Source: Verrucomicrobiales bacterium
Lineage (GTDB): Bacteria > Verrucomicrobiota > Verrucomicrobiia > Verrucomicrobiales > DEV007
Assembly (NCBI GenBank): GCA_029212615.1
Contig: JARGPJ010000001.1
Coordinates: 248,001 to 312,000, forward strand
Length of the DNA stretch: 64,000 nucleotides
Direction: 5' to 3'
Shown here: positions 47,526 to 57,924 of the stretch, piece by piece
Numbering within the stretch: position 1 is the first letter of the stretch
Layout of the letters: the number at the start of each line of letters is the position of its first letter
The notes under the pieces: model-generated
The model's database searches: none
Told to the model about the DNA's origin: nothing
What the model saw: the letters and a program-made list of their open reading frames with translations, nothing else
Translations under genes and position numbers: made by a program

Positions 47526-48332
47526 TCATTTTGCCTCAAGAGGCGGGATATCGCGGCTAAATCGAGTGATTTCAAGAGCCGCCCCGCTCTCTTCATCCAC
47601 TCCGATGATAGCTCCCCGGAGGCCCACAATCCCTTTCGCGACGGGGAATCGCCTCGGCATCGACGTTTTGAAACGCTCGACGATCGGCTCCACCTCGCGC
47701 CCGAGCACCGAATGCAGCGGCCCACACATGCCCGCATCCGTGAGATACGCGGTTCCCCCTTCGAAAATCTGCTCATCAGCGGTTTGAACGTGCGTATGAG
47801 TGCCCACTACTGCCGAAACAAGGCCATCGAGACATCTTCCCATCGCAATCTTCTCGCTCGTTGTTTCAGCATGGAAGTCGAGAAAAATGACTTTTACGCC
47901 CTCCTCTTCACGCAACCGGCGCGCTTCCGCCTCAGTGGCGGAGAACGGATTCTCCAAAGGCGGTTGAATAAACGTCCTCCCCTGAGCATTCATCACCGCA
48001 ACCGGCCCCTTCGATGTTTCAAGAACCATGGTGCCACCCCCCGGGGTTCCCTCCGGATAGTTCATCGGCCTCAAAACTCGGGGTTCCAGGCTGAGAAAAT
48101 CAATAATCTCAGGTTGGTCCCAGATATGATCTCCGGTCGTAATGACCGCGATACCCGCCCTCATCAAATCAATGGCAATTTTTGGAGTTATCCCGCGCCC
48201 ACCGGCAGCGTTCTCTCCATTTGCGACGATGAAATCGATCCCCTCCTCCTCTTTGATTCCCGCCAAATTCGAAATAACGGCCTTTCGGCCCGGTTCCCCG
48301 ACAATATCTCCTAGAAATAAAATCCTCAGCAT
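47526..48332 (-). CDS. TIGR00282 family metallophosphoesterase (YmdB type)
   Basis: It is a di-metal phosphodiesterase; the Bacillus homologue YmdB hydrolyses 2',3'-cyclic nucleotides or cAMP and affects biofilm and motility decisions. Metal-ligand motifs are LFLGDIVGEPGR, VANGENAAGGRGI, TTGDHIWDQ and FLDFHAETTSEK, with VVGTHTHVQTAD near the end of the active site. At 268 residues it is standard. It begins 30 bases from the divergent amidase gene. Target nucleotides here are unknown. Confidence 0.93.
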   Translation of the reverse strand: MLRILFLGDIVGEPGRKAVISNLAGIKEEEGIDFIVANGENAAGGRGITPKIAIDLMRAGIAVITTGDHIWDQPEIIDFLSLEPRVLRPMNYPEGTPGGGTMVLETSKGPVAVMNAQGRTFIQPPLENPFSATEAEARRLREEEGVKVIFLDFHAETTSEKIAMGRCLDGLVSAVVGTHTHVQTADEQIFEGGTAYLTDAGMCGPLHSVLGREVEPIVERFKTSMPRRFPVAKGIVGLRGAIIGVDEESGAALEITRFSRDIPPLEAK

Positions 48333-48362
48333 GCTTCACTTCCTTCGACGGAAATTCGTTCC

Positions 48363-49715
48363 GTGGAAACCAAAATCTTCAGCGCGATGCGTCCGGCTCA
48401 ATTCCAGTTCCATCCTACCGGCCCGCTCTATGCCTGCTGTCTCGGATTGATTTTGCTAGCGAACCTTCAAGCGCTCCCCGCAGAAGATCCCCCTCCCCCG
48501 CTTCCGACCGTCCCTCCGACAGACTTCTCGCCACCCCCGCCCTACATTGCAAGGCTCGGCACCTCGCCGGACTGGTCGAGACTTGATGAATTTCAGGAGA
48601 CAATCAGCCGGGAGGAATTCGTCTACCTCCTTGATCACTGCTACGCAAGAAGCCGTGAAGAGTACTCCGGATTGATTCATATTCAGGCCGACCGCGCCCT
48701 GATCATGAAGCAGTCGACCTTTCCCGAGGCGGGATGGTATGAGCTCAAGTTCCGAAATCAAAATCACCTCTCCTCGGCAGCTCCGGTCTACTGGAGAGAT
48801 CCCACTGAATTGCCCGACCTCGCGGCGAATTCACCCCGCCCCCTCGCCGGCATCAACATCGCGATCGATCCCGGTCACATCGGCGGAAAATGGGTCACCT
48901 GGGACGATCGACATTTTCGTATAGGCAAAGACACCATCGAAATTCGTGAAGGCGAAATGACGCTCAAGGTCGCCCGCATCCTCCACCGGGACCTTTCCAT
49001 TCTCGGAGCGAATGTCTTTTTGACGAGGGACTCAAATGAGCCGGTCACGAGGGACAGAGTCGACACCCTGCAGGAGGAAGCCCGTCTTTATCTCCACAGC
49101 CGCAACAAAGTGCCATCAAGCGGACTTATCGCGAGCACGTCAAAGGCCATGTTCGCCATTTCGAGCGAAATCAGAGCACGCGCGGACATCCTCAATGAGA
49201 GCATCCAGCCCGATCTCGCGCTCTGCCTGCACTTCAACGCCTCCCCATGGACATCGCGACGACCATCCTTCCGCTCCCCCAACCATCTGCACCTCCTCAT
49301 TAACGGCTGCTACTCCGGGGGAGAAATGAAAGAGGACGATACGCGATATGAAATGATCCTGAGAATCCTGAATCGGGTCTATCACGAGGAGCTGGCACTT
49401 GCCGATGAAATTTCAAAAACGATGGAAACAGAAACCCGCCTTCCTGCTTTCCACTATGACGGAACCAACGGGATGGCCATCAATGACAACGACCTCGTCT
49501 GGGCACGCAACCTGCTCGCGAACCGGGCCTTTTATTGCCCCGTGATCTTTTTCGAACCCTATTGCATGAACCACCGCGAGATCCACGCCCGCGTTCAGGA
49601 GGGCGAATATCCCGCCCTTCGTGATATCAACGGGATCTACCGCAAAAACATCTACCAGGAATATGCTGACGGCATCACCGCGGGATTAGTAAACTACTAC
49701 CGCGGTAAACGCTGA
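48363..49715 (+). CDS. N-acetylmuramoyl-L-alanine amidase (Amidase_3 family), exported
   Basis: It should cleave the amide between muramic acid and the stem peptide of peptidoglycan. The zinc ligands sit in AIDPGHIGGKW (His), the Glu of IREGEMTLKVARIL and LCLHFNAS (His), and the last Glu is expected in IFFEPYCMN. A signal peptide with CCLGLILLANLQALPA precedes a ~100-residue N-terminal domain of unknown role. The catalytic domain has long inserts, giving 450 residues against ~200 for a bare domain. The start is GTG 48363 or ATG 48387; the second puts the signal closer to the N terminus. Confidence 0.88.
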   Translation: METKIFSAMRPAQFQFHPTGPLYACCLGLILLANLQALPAEDPPPPLPTVPPTDFSPPPPYIARLGTSPDWSRLDEFQETISREEFVYLLDHCYARSREEYSGLIHIQADRALIMKQSTFPEAGWYELKFRNQNHLSSAAPVYWRDPTELPDLAANSPRPLAGINIAIDPGHIGGKWVTWDDRHFRIGKDTIEIREGEMTLKVARILHRDLSILGANVFLTRDSNEPVTRDRVDTLQEEARLYLHSRNKVPSSGLIASTSKAMFAISSEIRARADILNESIQPDLALCLHFNASPWTSRRPSFRSPNHLHLLINGCYSGGEMKEDDTRYEMILRILNRVYHEELALADEISKTMETETRLPAFHYDGTNGMAINDNDLVWARNLLANRAFYCPVIFFEPYCMNHREIHARVQEGEYPALRDINGIYRKNIYQEYADGITAGLVNYYRGKR

Positions 49716-49732
49716 CAGCAGCAACTCCCTCC

Positions 49733-52700
49733 TCACGGGTATAATTCAGGTTCAACCCCAATCGAACCGGTAATTCTCTGAATATACAGCTCCGGGTTAG
49801 CTTCAGAATCAGCCAGTGATGCCCGCGTCTCTTCAAGCCGTGTCGCGAGACCGAGGCGTTCGGCCTCTTTCGCATAATTTTCCTTTTCAATAAATTCCTC
49901 GAGACAGCGCACATGATCTCTGATCATTTTCAGCCTCAGGTCTTTCTTCGCAACAAGTCGCGCGCGATACCAATCACTGGCAAGCACCCTCTCACGCTCG
50001 AAAAGCTGGCGAACTTCGGGATCATGGATGGATTTTCCTTCAAAGTCTCCGTGAGCCATGATGTGGAGAAGGGCCTTAAGCGGAGGAATTGCCAGATCAA
50101 TCCCACCATCTTCAAAGTAGCTCTGCGCCACCTTCTGGTGAGTCTCCGTGATGTTTTTGATGCCATCAACAAACTGCTCATGACTCTGAAGTTCAGGCCG
50201 TAGCATTTCCTCGGTGAACACGCTGCGCGGTTCCGCAAACATCCTGCCGAAGAATGTCTCAACAAATTTCCAGGTAATGCGATAACCGAGTCGGCTCGCC
50301 TCAATCGATTCCCCCTCTTCGTCAAAATCCCTCAGCGCTTCGAGATAACCTTCTTTGATCAGAAACTTCGGGCATCGCTCATGCAAAAACATCCGACTCC
50401 AGACTTCCGGGACAACCAGGCTGATATCATGATCAACCCGATAGTTCGGACCAATATATCCTGCCGCCGTGCTGAATCCTTCATAGCCACTTACGATATA
50501 GCCTAACAAAGCAGCATTTAAATCCACTACCGGGAGCAGCGCATTGAACGGCCCTTTTGTTAAAGCCCCTTCAGAACCGGCTCCGGTCGTCGAAGGCGAT
50601 TTGCCGGTCAGACTCGCGACGAAATCCATGAACAACTCAGGAAGCTCCTGATAATGAATCGGACCGAAAACAGCGAGCGGTCGAATCCCGTTTTCATAGT
50701 CAGCAGGGTTGTTGCGCCGACCGGGCAAAACTGCATGCACTGGATTCAAGACCGGTGTTTCGGTTCCGAGGCGGCGATAAAGCCTTGAACCGAGATCGCC
50801 GAGATACTCCCCCCTCGGATTCTCAAGGTCGGGACGATTTTGAAGATAGCGAGGATTCTGACTCGGCTTACCATCGACCAACCGGGGGTGCGCCGAACTG
50901 ATGATGTATTCCGGGCTGCTTTTCGCTTTCACGAAATCCTTGAAGATCTTCTTAATCGGCTTGGTGAACTGATCGAAGCGAATCGCATCTTCCACGATCG
51001 CTTTTCCATCCTCGCGGGATTTCGGCTCGTAATTGGAAAAGAAATTCCCCCCCTTCGAAAAGTCGATTTCCGTTTGCTTGTCATAGCCCCGGTGAATCGC
51101 TTCGTCCGGGCGCTGAAAAAGTCGATACTCACAGTTCACCGAAAATTTGTAACTGGGAAATCGAACATCGGGATGGAGGAGCGATTCATCGATCCCGGAT
51201 CCCGGCACCGTAAGTGACGCTGTAATATCGTCCTCCCGCTGAAGTTTCGTCGCAGCCGCAAAGTCTTTCCGCAGTCCGAACATTCGCCACGAACCATCTT
51301 TCATGTAACCCACCCTGAGATAGCGCGTCATCACCGCATCGAGCCGGTATTTCAGGAGAAATCCGGACTCACCGTTCACCATATCGACGCGAAAACGGCT
51401 TCGCCAGTTGTCTCCCCAGGTTGGCTTCCAGTATCGCTTCAGGGTTAAGATAAAATCCCTAACGGTCCGTGGAATCGTCGCGATGAATTCATTGTAGTCG
51501 TCGGTGAAGGCGTCACTCTGAGAAAAAAGTCGCATGACCGAGCCTAAAGAACGCTCAGGGTCAAGGATGTTGCGGCTTGCTTTGCCGGGTTCATTGGGAT
51601 GCTGAAAACGATCGCCATAATCACGCTTAAGCAGCTGCTCGACGAGGAACATGTCCTGTTCGAAGCGAGGCATGATGACCGGCCCCTCTTCCATCGCATC
51701 GGCAAGGGACTTTGAAATTTCAGATTTACCGCCCCCGGAAACGGTACAGGGCTTGTGGCAAAACGTTCCCTCCGCATTTGTTCCCACGAGTCGCCAGCGA
51801 GTCCCCGCCGAAGGCTTTTTCATCTCCACTTTGTAGCCGGAAGGCAAAAGATAGGTAATCTCCGGCTGCAAGGGGATGCTTTGAGGTTCACCGCCTTTCG
51901 TCCAACTCACCGTCTGCTGATGCAGATCCAAATAGGCATCTTCAGGCACATAGACAATGTCAGAATAGTTAAGATCGATGGCATATCCCTCCTCTTTGAC
52001 CTCAATTTGATCCGCATACCTCTCCACCACTTCAGCAAAAGTATGGTCCACTTCACGGCGGAAATCACTGAGAGAAAAATGCTCGCCCAGATCAAAGCTT
52101 GGAAACACAAGGGCGCCGCCGGCGTGCTCTTCCTCAGCGAGGCCGTAAAGATTGGTCGCATAGCTGATCTGAGTCTTCACCTCCTTCTTGCAATAACCGA
52201 AGTAGTTGTCAGCAATCAGCGTCACAACGACCCCCTTTTCATCACGTGTCGTCAGCTTGAAGGCCGAACCGTTATTGTAGCACTCATCTTCCGACTCCCA
52301 GCACATCCCCTGCGCCTTTTGCTGATCGGTCGCCTCTGAAATATGGGGAAGGCCCACGTCCTTCTTCTTAATCGTGGTGAGATGCGGAGCCAGAATCACG
52401 CAACCGGAGTGCCCAGACCAATGACGAACATCAAGACGAGCATCGTTTTCAGGAAGAAATGGATCACCCGCATTCCCGAAAATAGTCTCTACGAAGTCGA
52501 GATTGCTGACGAGATTTCCGGGGACAAAAAACCGGGTCTCCATCGTCTTCTCTTCCGAAAATCCGGGCACCTCAGGGCTGATAATCGGTCGCAGCATGAG
52601 TGAAACAAACGCCTTCACCGGCTCTTTCTCTTCTGCCGTGAACGGAATCGTCATAAGACTCTCAGGAGGATTCAGCGCCGCCTTGAGCATGAGTCCAAAC

Positions 52701-53257
52701 GTCTTCCTGGGGACTACCAGTTTATCAGCGGCGATAGGAAGGCCGCCCTCAGCGACGTGAAAGACACCTTTTGTCGTTCGACGGTCACTCGCCGGATTGT
52801 GGCAGACGCCCTGCCAGGTCCGGAAACTCGACACAATATCAGATTCGAATTTATCGCCATCAGCCGGAAGTGAGAGAAGCCGTGCAAGTCCGTGCCGTTC
52901 AAGAACCAACGCATTAGGGAGCATTGATTCATCAGCGGCAAAGGTATCCGTGCCCTCCAGATACCCCGTCAGCCAATCACAAATGTGTTGATCGACCGGA
53001 CAGCGATAATTGTCTAACACCCGAAGTCTCTCCTGGAAATTCAGGATGAGCGACCGCGCCATATCAAGGAATGGATAATCCTCTTCTTCTCCCACAATGG
53101 GAAAACCGCGTGAAGCCAATTTTAAATTGATGTAGTCACGAGCGCGGCTGTCATTTTGCTTTCCGGGCTTTTCCGACTTCCCGTCGAAGCCTATGCGATC
53201 TTTGAGAGATTTTTTCTTCATCGTGAGAGTTTGAGAGGATTCATGCGCAAATCCCAT
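49733..53257 (-). CDS. Large 1,174-residue protein, candidate PPi-type phosphoenolpyruvate carboxykinase
   Basis: No signal peptide or membrane segment is seen, so it should be cytosolic. Its size matches the 1,100-1,200 residues of PPi-dependent PEPCK of Entamoeba and Propionibacterium, which forms or uses PEP, oxaloacetate, phosphate and PPi. A PEPCK-like phosphate loop is visible as CHKPCTVSGGGKSEISKSL (500-518, Lys511-Ser512). An Arg pair in HAVLPGRRNNP (841-851) resembles the GGRRP substrate loop of GTP-PEPCK, and the order of the two motifs is conserved. Another glycine-rich block SLTGKSPSTTGAGSEGALTK lies at 882-901. The last ~60 residues are helical and charged. The start could also be ATG 53221 (MKKKSLKD). 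The assignment is from memory of the family and motif pattern, not a search; otherwise this is a hypothetical protein. Confidence 0.6.
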   Translation of the reverse strand: MGFAHESSQTLTMKKKSLKDRIGFDGKSEKPGKQNDSRARDYINLKLASRGFPIVGEEEDYPFLDMARSLILNFQERLRVLDNYRCPVDQHICDWLTGYLEGTDTFAADESMLPNALVLERHGLARLLSLPADGDKFESDIVSSFRTWQGVCHNPASDRRTTKGVFHVAEGGLPIAADKLVVPRKTFGLMLKAALNPPESLMTIPFTAEEKEPVKAFVSLMLRPIISPEVPGFSEEKTMETRFFVPGNLVSNLDFVETIFGNAGDPFLPENDARLDVRHWSGHSGCVILAPHLTTIKKKDVGLPHISEATDQQKAQGMCWESEDECYNNGSAFKLTTRDEKGVVVTLIADNYFGYCKKEVKTQISYATNLYGLAEEEHAGGALVFPSFDLGEHFSLSDFRREVDHTFAEVVERYADQIEVKEEGYAIDLNYSDIVYVPEDAYLDLHQQTVSWTKGGEPQSIPLQPEITYLLPSGYKVEMKKPSAGTRWRLVGTNAEGTFCHKPCTVSGGGKSEISKSLADAMEEGPVIMPRFEQDMFLVEQLLKRDYGDRFQHPNEPGKASRNILDPERSLGSVMRLFSQSDAFTDDYNEFIATIPRTVRDFILTLKRYWKPTWGDNWRSRFRVDMVNGESGFLLKYRLDAVMTRYLRVGYMKDGSWRMFGLRKDFAAATKLQREDDITASLTVPGSGIDESLLHPDVRFPSYKFSVNCEYRLFQRPDEAIHRGYDKQTEIDFSKGGNFFSNYEPKSREDGKAIVEDAIRFDQFTKPIKKIFKDFVKAKSSPEYIISSAHPRLVDGKPSQNPRYLQNRPDLENPRGEYLGDLGSRLYRRLGTETPVLNPVHAVLPGRRNNPADYENGIRPLAVFGPIHYQELPELFMDFVASLTGKSPSTTGAGSEGALTKGPFNALLPVVDLNAALLGYIVSGYEGFSTAAGYIGPNYRVDHDISLVVPEVWSRMFLHERCPKFLIKEGYLEALRDFDEEGESIEASRLGYRITWKFVETFFGRMFAEPRSVFTEEMLRPELQSHEQFVDGIKNITETHQKVAQSYFEDGGIDLAIPPLKALLHIMAHGDFEGKSIHDPEVRQLFERERVLASDWYRARLVAKKDLRLKMIRDHVRCLEEFIEKENYAKEAERLGLATRLEETRASLADSEANPELYIQRITGSIGVEPELYP

Positions 53258-53331
53258 GCCTATCCATGAACGAAAACAGGACGATAAGCCAAGCTAATTT
53301 TGAAACAATGTGTGCGGAAATCGGCACAATC

Positions 53332-54006
53332 TCATTCGACGGATTTATTCGTCTCCTGAAAGGTCATGACCGTCTTTCGAAAAAGCGGAAAATGCGTCAA
53401 TTTCGTCTCCCGTAACGTCCAGGTAAGGACCTGATGGAAATGATCCTTACCTTCGATGAACGTATTCAGGTAAGCGATTCCAGTGCCATCGATATTGCCC
53501 TCAAGCTCGTTCTGCAAAGCCGTGAGTCCACCCACTTCCAGCGAAAGCAACTCCGTCTCAATCGCGTCGACGAGCACTTCCTTCATCTGCTCATTGATCG
53601 TCCCGGCATAGTCGCGAATACTGAACTCGTCGACAAATTCGCTCTTCTCTTCAGAAATCACGATGAGAAACTGTGACCCGATGAGGTTACCGATCTGGAG
53701 ACTCGCGACCTCATTCTCGAGGTTTCTCACGCTCCAACTTCCCGGAGCCATGATCTCGACGAGCCCGTCCTCGCTCACGAAAGGACGCGGCTCGTTCATT
53801 TCCGCAAACTCGGCAGCCCCCTTCTTCCCAGCGTACACCAATGAAGTCACTAGAGCTGCCAATCCGAGTAAACCGGCCAGGACCGCTACCACAGTCCACC
53901 CCGTTGACTTTCTCGTGATCGCCAGAGTCAAGGCAACCACAAACAGAATCGGCAGGGCAACCATGAGCATGCACCCAACGATGATGAATATGGAAACAAC
54001 CTCCAT
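53332..54006 (-). CDS. Hypothetical membrane protein, two N-terminal helices plus soluble domain
   Basis: Residues about 4-30 and 37-60 are membrane helices separated by a short basic loop (ITRKSTG). The remaining ~155 residues form a soluble domain (SEDGLVEIMAPGSWSVRNLE, later SLEVGGLTALQNELEG) whose pattern is like PsbP/Mog1 or DUF1795-type folds; that is a guess. No function can be given. It stands alone between the large protein and the divergent queD-like gene. Confidence 0.75.
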   Translation of the reverse strand: MEVVSIFIIVGCMLMVALPILFVVALTLAITRKSTGWTVVAVLAGLLGLAALVTSLVYAGKKGAAEFAEMNEPRPFVSEDGLVEIMAPGSWSVRNLENEVASLQIGNLIGSQFLIVISEEKSEFVDEFSIRDYAGTINEQMKEVLVDAIETELLSLEVGGLTALQNELEGNIDGTGIAYLNTFIEGKDHFHQVLTWTLRETKLTHFPLFRKTVMTFQETNKSVE

Positions 54007-54107
54007 TCAGACAGAAAAGCGCCTTTACCGGACAGTGTAAAGATTCCTCTTGAAGCCACTTGCGAAAAGGCTCACTGACAGGGACATTCGTCTCCCCCTG
54101 AAATCCC

Positions 54108-54563
54108 ATGTCCTATCGTATTTGCAGAATCTTTGAGATCGAAAATGGTCACATGTTAAGCAAGCACCCTGATAAGTGCCGCTTCCCCCACGGCCATTCC
54201 CGCAAGGTCGAATGTGTTCTCGAAGCACCCGATCTCGATGAACGGGAAATGGTCTGCGATTTCAAAGTCGTGAAGCTTATCCTCAGCGACTATCTCGATC
54301 AATACGATCATGCGATGTGCATGAACACCGACGACCCCGCCTATGCGGAGTTCAAAGAACGCTATGGTGATCGCGTTATCGGCTACCAGTCAGAGGATCC
54401 CACGACCGAAATTCTGGCGCGGGACATTTTCAAACACCTTAGCGATTCACTGGACTTATACCGTTCAGGCGAGACAAAAGAATTCCCCCTCCGGGATTCT
54501 GTCAGGGTTGTTCATGTGAAAGTCTGGGAGACGTCCAGCTCCTGGGCCGAATATTCCGGGTAA
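54108..54563 (+). CDS. queD: 6-carboxytetrahydropterin synthase family (QueD/PTPS)
   Basis: It converts dihydroneopterin triphosphate to 6-carboxytetrahydropterin on the way to queuosine. Zinc ligands are His of NGHML and the two His of PHGH; the catalytic Cys sits in KCRFPHGHS, and the Asp-His pair is YDHAM. PTTEILA and VKVWET match QueD. At 151 residues it is longer than E. coli QueD (121) because of an insert near residues 70-100. No other queuosine gene is in the window. Other PTPS roles (biopterin) cannot be excluded. Confidence 0.87.
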   Translation: MSYRICRIFEIENGHMLSKHPDKCRFPHGHSRKVECVLEAPDLDEREMVCDFKVVKLILSDYLDQYDHAMCMNTDDPAYAEFKERYGDRVIGYQSEDPTTEILARDIFKHLSDSLDLYRSGETKEFPLRDSVRVVHVKVWETSSSWAEYSG

Positions 54564-54571
54564 GCCCGGGT

Positions 54572-55180
54572 TCAAATCTCAGCCCGCGCTTTCAGGAACT
54601 CCGCCTTCAGCACCTCGTAGTCCGTCGCAACCGGAAACTGCGGGAATTCATCGATCACGTTTTGCGGGGGGCAATAGAGGATTCCCCGATCCGCCTCGGT
54701 GAGCATCGTTGTATCATTGTAGGAATCACCGGAGGCGATCACTTTAAAATTGATCTCGTGAAAGCGCTTCACCGCCTCCCGTTTCTGGTCCGCCATACGG
54801 AGATGGTAATCCGTGATCGTTCCGTCTTCATCCAGCCCGAGCTTATGGCAAAAGAGAGTCGGGTAATCGAGCTGCCTCATCAATGGTTTGGCAAACTCGT
54901 AGAAAGTGTCGGAAAGGATCACGACCTGAAACTCTGACTTCAACCAATCGAGAAATTCTTTGGCTCCATCGAGCGGCGTCAGGGTATCAATCACCTGCTG
55001 CACATCATGAATCGTGAGATCATTCGCGGCGAGAATATCGAGGCGCTGGCGCATGAGCACATCGTAATCGGGAATATCACGGGTCGTCGCGAGCAACTCT
55101 TTGATGCCGGTTTTTTCAGCGACGTTGATCCAGATTTCAGGGATGAGGACTCCCTCGAGGTCTAAGCAGGCAATTTCCAC
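54572..55180 (-). CDS. thrH: Phosphoserine phosphatase / homoserine phosphotransferase ThrH
   Basis: This HAD-superfamily enzyme dephosphorylates phosphoserine and can pass the phosphate to homoserine. The nucleophile motif reads CLDLEGVLIPEIW (the second acidic residue is Glu, as in ThrH), motif II VVILSDTFYEF, Lys in DQKREAVKRF and motif IV ASGDSYNDTTML. At 202 residues it matches Pseudomonas ThrH. It faces queD tail to tail with 8 bases between. Confidence 0.92.
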   Translation of the reverse strand: MEIACLDLEGVLIPEIWINVAEKTGIKELLATTRDIPDYDVLMRQRLDILAANDLTIHDVQQVIDTLTPLDGAKEFLDWLKSEFQVVILSDTFYEFAKPLMRQLDYPTLFCHKLGLDEDGTITDYHLRMADQKREAVKRFHEINFKVIASGDSYNDTTMLTEADRGILYCPPQNVIDEFPQFPVATDYEVLKAEFLKARAEI

Positions 55181-55330
55181 GATTCGATACAGGTTAGTTC
55201 AAAGGACGTTTCCTCTATCCTACCGCGAAATTCAATCTGATTCTCCCGTGACCGCCTCATGACCAAGTTCAACATCTATCGGTAGATTCCCTTGATTAAT
55301 GCCCGAATCTCGACTTCGTGAAGGTTGATC

Positions 55331-56077
55331 ATGTCGACTGAAACGAAACAAGTCCTCGGTGTTATTCCTGCTCGCTGGGGATCGACCCGCTTTCCAGGGA
55401 AACCTCTGCACCTCATTGCCGGTAAAGCACTCGTGCAGCATGTCTGGGATCGCTGCCTCGAGTGTAAAAATCTCTCGCACCTTACCGTCGCGACCGACGA
55501 TGACCGCATCGCAGACGCGGTTCGCGCCTTTGGAGGGCATGTCACGCTCACGCGATCTGATCACCCCAGCGGTACCGACCGGGCCGCCGAGGTCGCCACC
55601 GCTTTTCCTGAGATGAGCCACATCATCAACATTCAGGGAGATGAGCCACTGATCAACACAGAGCTGATTGATCGGCTCGCCGGCGACCTTCTCGCCCAAC
55701 CCGGCCTTCCCATGATCACGGCGGCCAACCCTATTTCCCCCGGCGACCCCGTCCTTGAGGATTCGAACGTGGTCAAAGTCACGATCGATGCCAACGGCAA
55801 CGCCCTTTACTTCTCCCGGAGCCTGATCCCCCACCCGCGGAACACCCCGCCGGGTCTCATGTATTTCCGACACAAGGGTATTTATGGTTTCCGCCGGGAC
55901 TTCCTCTTCGACTTTGTCAGCTGGGAACCCTCTCTTTTAGAGCAAACCGAAGGACTCGAACAGCTGCGCGCCCTTGAAAATGGCGGGCGCATCCGGGTCG
56001 TTTTAACCGACGACGAGTCGCCCGGCATTGACACACCAGAGCAGGCGGCGATACTCCACCAACAATTGACTCAATGA
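55331..56077 (+). CDS. kdsB: 3-deoxy-manno-octulosonate cytidylyltransferase
   Basis: It activates Kdo with CTP for lipid A-core synthesis. The N terminus [17 protein letters not shown] is the CMP-Kdo synthetase signature, with [23 protein letters not shown] and the [11 protein letters not shown] region following. I start at ATG 55331 rather than the TTG two codons upstream; length 248 residues. Its stop overlaps the pyrG start by 4 bases (ATGA), so translation is coupled, and the product of pyrG (CTP) is its substrate. The same pair occurs in Chlamydia. Confidence 0.96.
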   Translation: MSTETKQVLGVIPARWGSTRFPGKPLHLIAGKALVQHVWDRCLECKNLSHLTVATDDDRIADAVRAFGGHVTLTRSDHPSGTDRAAEVATAFPEMSHIINIQGDEPLINTELIDRLAGDLLAQPGLPMITAANPISPGDPVLEDSNVVKVTIDANGNALYFSRSLIPHPRNTPPGLMYFRHKGIYGFRRDFLFDFVSWEPSLLEQTEGLEQLRALENGGRIRVVLTDDESPGIDTPEQAAILHQQLTQ

Positions 56078-57675
56078 AGTACATCTTCGTCACAGGAGGA
56101 GTGGTAAGCTCCCTCGGAAAAGGACTCGCAGCAGCCGCTCTCGGCACGCTGCTGGAGCAGCGTGGACTCAAGGTCCTCATGCAAAAGTTCGACCCCTATC
56201 TCAACGTTGACCCGGGCACAATGAGCCCGTTTCAGCATGGCGAGGTCTACGTTCTCGATGATGGAGCGGAGACCGACCTCGATCTCGGGCACTATGAGCG
56301 CTTCACAAGCGGACGCCTTTCCCAGCTGAACAACCTCACCAGTGGACAGGTCTACGAAAACGTAATCAAAAAGGAGCGAAAAGGCGACTATCTCGGCGCA
56401 ACCGTCCAGGTAATTCCTCACGTCACCGACGAGATCAAACAACGAATTTATGATGTCGTCGAATCCACAGATGTCGACATCATCATCACTGAGATTGGCG
56501 GTACCACCGGCGACATCGAAGGCTTGCCCTTCCTCGAGGCCATTCGCCAGTTCAAAGACGAAGTCGGCCACGAGAACGTCGCCTACATGCACGCAACCCT
56601 GATTCCTTTTATCAAGGCGGCAGAGGAGCTGAAAACAAAGCCGACTCAACAGTCAGTGGCAAAATTGCGTGAAATCGGTATCGCGCCCGACGTCATCATC
56701 TGTCGCTCCGAGTACCCCATCGATAGCGAGATCAAACGCAAGATCTCAATGTTTTGCAACATCAAGCCCGAGGCGGTCGTTCCCTTTGTCGATATTCACG
56801 GCTCCATCTACGAAGCGCCGTTGAAACTCTACGATCAGCATCTCGACTCCATCATTTGCGAACGCCTCGGGCTCGAAACCGAAGAACCGGACCTTATTGA
56901 GTGGCGGAACATGGTCGACCGTATCGTCAATCCCACTCACACCGTCAGAATCGGTGTGGTGGGCAAATACATTGAGTTGCAGGACGCCTACAAATCCATC
57001 TATGAGTCCCTCACTCATGCCGGTGCCGCAAATGATACGAAAGTTGAAGTCGTCCGCATCGACTCCGGCGACATCGAAGAACATGGCCCCGAGAAATACC
57101 TCGACGATGTGGCCGCCATTCTCATTCCCGGTGGCTTCGGCGATCGAGGCATCGAAGGTAAAATCACGGCAGCCCAGTATGCCCGCGAAAACAACCTTCC
57201 GTTCTTTGGCATTTGCCTCGGCATGCAAATTGCGACCATCGAATTTGCAAGGAATGCCTGCGGTCTCGTCGGAGCCCACAGCACTGAGTTCGAACCCCTC
57301 ACCCCGCATCCTGTCATCGGCCTGCTCGAAGAGCAGAAAGAAATCGAAAACATGGGAGCCACGATGCGACTTGGCACCTGGGAGGCAAAGCTTTCTGAAG
57401 GCAGTCGCTCTGCAGAACTCTACGGTGCCAACACCGTGAACGAGCGCCACCGCCACCGCTACGAATTCAATCAAAATTACAAGAGCCAACTGGAAGACAA
57501 AGGATTCCGCCTCGTCGGCACCTCGCCTGACGGACTTCTCGGAGAGATCATCGAGATTCCCGATCACCCCTTCTTCATTGCTGTTCAATTTCACCCCGAG
57601 TTCCAGAGCAAGCCCACCAAGCCACATCCTCTTTTCAAAGGGTTTGTTGCCGCGGCCCTGGAGAACAGGAAGTGA
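56074..57675 (+). CDS. pyrG: CTP synthase (glutamine hydrolysing)
   Basis: It aminates UTP to CTP. The synthetase domain starts [20 protein letters not shown]; the glutaminase domain carries the catalytic Cys of [11 protein letters not shown] and the His-Glu of [10 protein letters not shown]. Length 533 residues is standard. It supplies CTP for the coupled kdsB and for RNA and phospholipids. Confidence 0.97.
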   Translation: MKYIFVTGGVVSSLGKGLAAAALGTLLEQRGLKVLMQKFDPYLNVDPGTMSPFQHGEVYVLDDGAETDLDLGHYERFTSGRLSQLNNLTSGQVYENVIKKERKGDYLGATVQVIPHVTDEIKQRIYDVVESTDVDIIITEIGGTTGDIEGLPFLEAIRQFKDEVGHENVAYMHATLIPFIKAAEELKTKPTQQSVAKLREIGIAPDVIICRSEYPIDSEIKRKISMFCNIKPEAVVPFVDIHGSIYEAPLKLYDQHLDSIICERLGLETEEPDLIEWRNMVDRIVNPTHTVRIGVVGKYIELQDAYKSIYESLTHAGAANDTKVEVVRIDSGDIEEHGPEKYLDDVAAILIPGGFGDRGIEGKITAAQYARENNLPFFGICLGMQIATIEFARNACGLVGAHSTEFEPLTPHPVIGLLEEQKEIENMGATMRLGTWEAKLSEGSRSAELYGANTVNERHRHRYEFNQNYKSQLEDKGFRLVGTSPDGLLGEIIEIPDHPFFIAVQFHPEFQSKPTKPHPLFKGFVAAALENRK

Positions 57676-57924
57676 TCCGGCTTTAAGCAAAGTAAGCAAA
57701 GGCGGGCCGAACGCTTCGCCGGCTATACCGAAAAGGTCAGATCCCGGAAGATTGTGGCGTTCCAGAAAGAGGCATTCCAGGCTCATCCCCGGGCCCGGAA
57801 TACGCCCTCTTCAACTCTTCCCGAGCCCCCTGACTACAACAGGAAGCCCCCACATGAAATCGAGGGCAACGGGTGAACCGAATGCCCCCTCTTCGATTTC
57901 AGCTGAAGCCCTCGCACGGACACG

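Noticed and set aside
57676-57924. Gap between pyrG and the M3 peptidase
   Set aside because: Searched for a terminator or small gene; only short GC-rich pairings without T tracts and no convincing frame.
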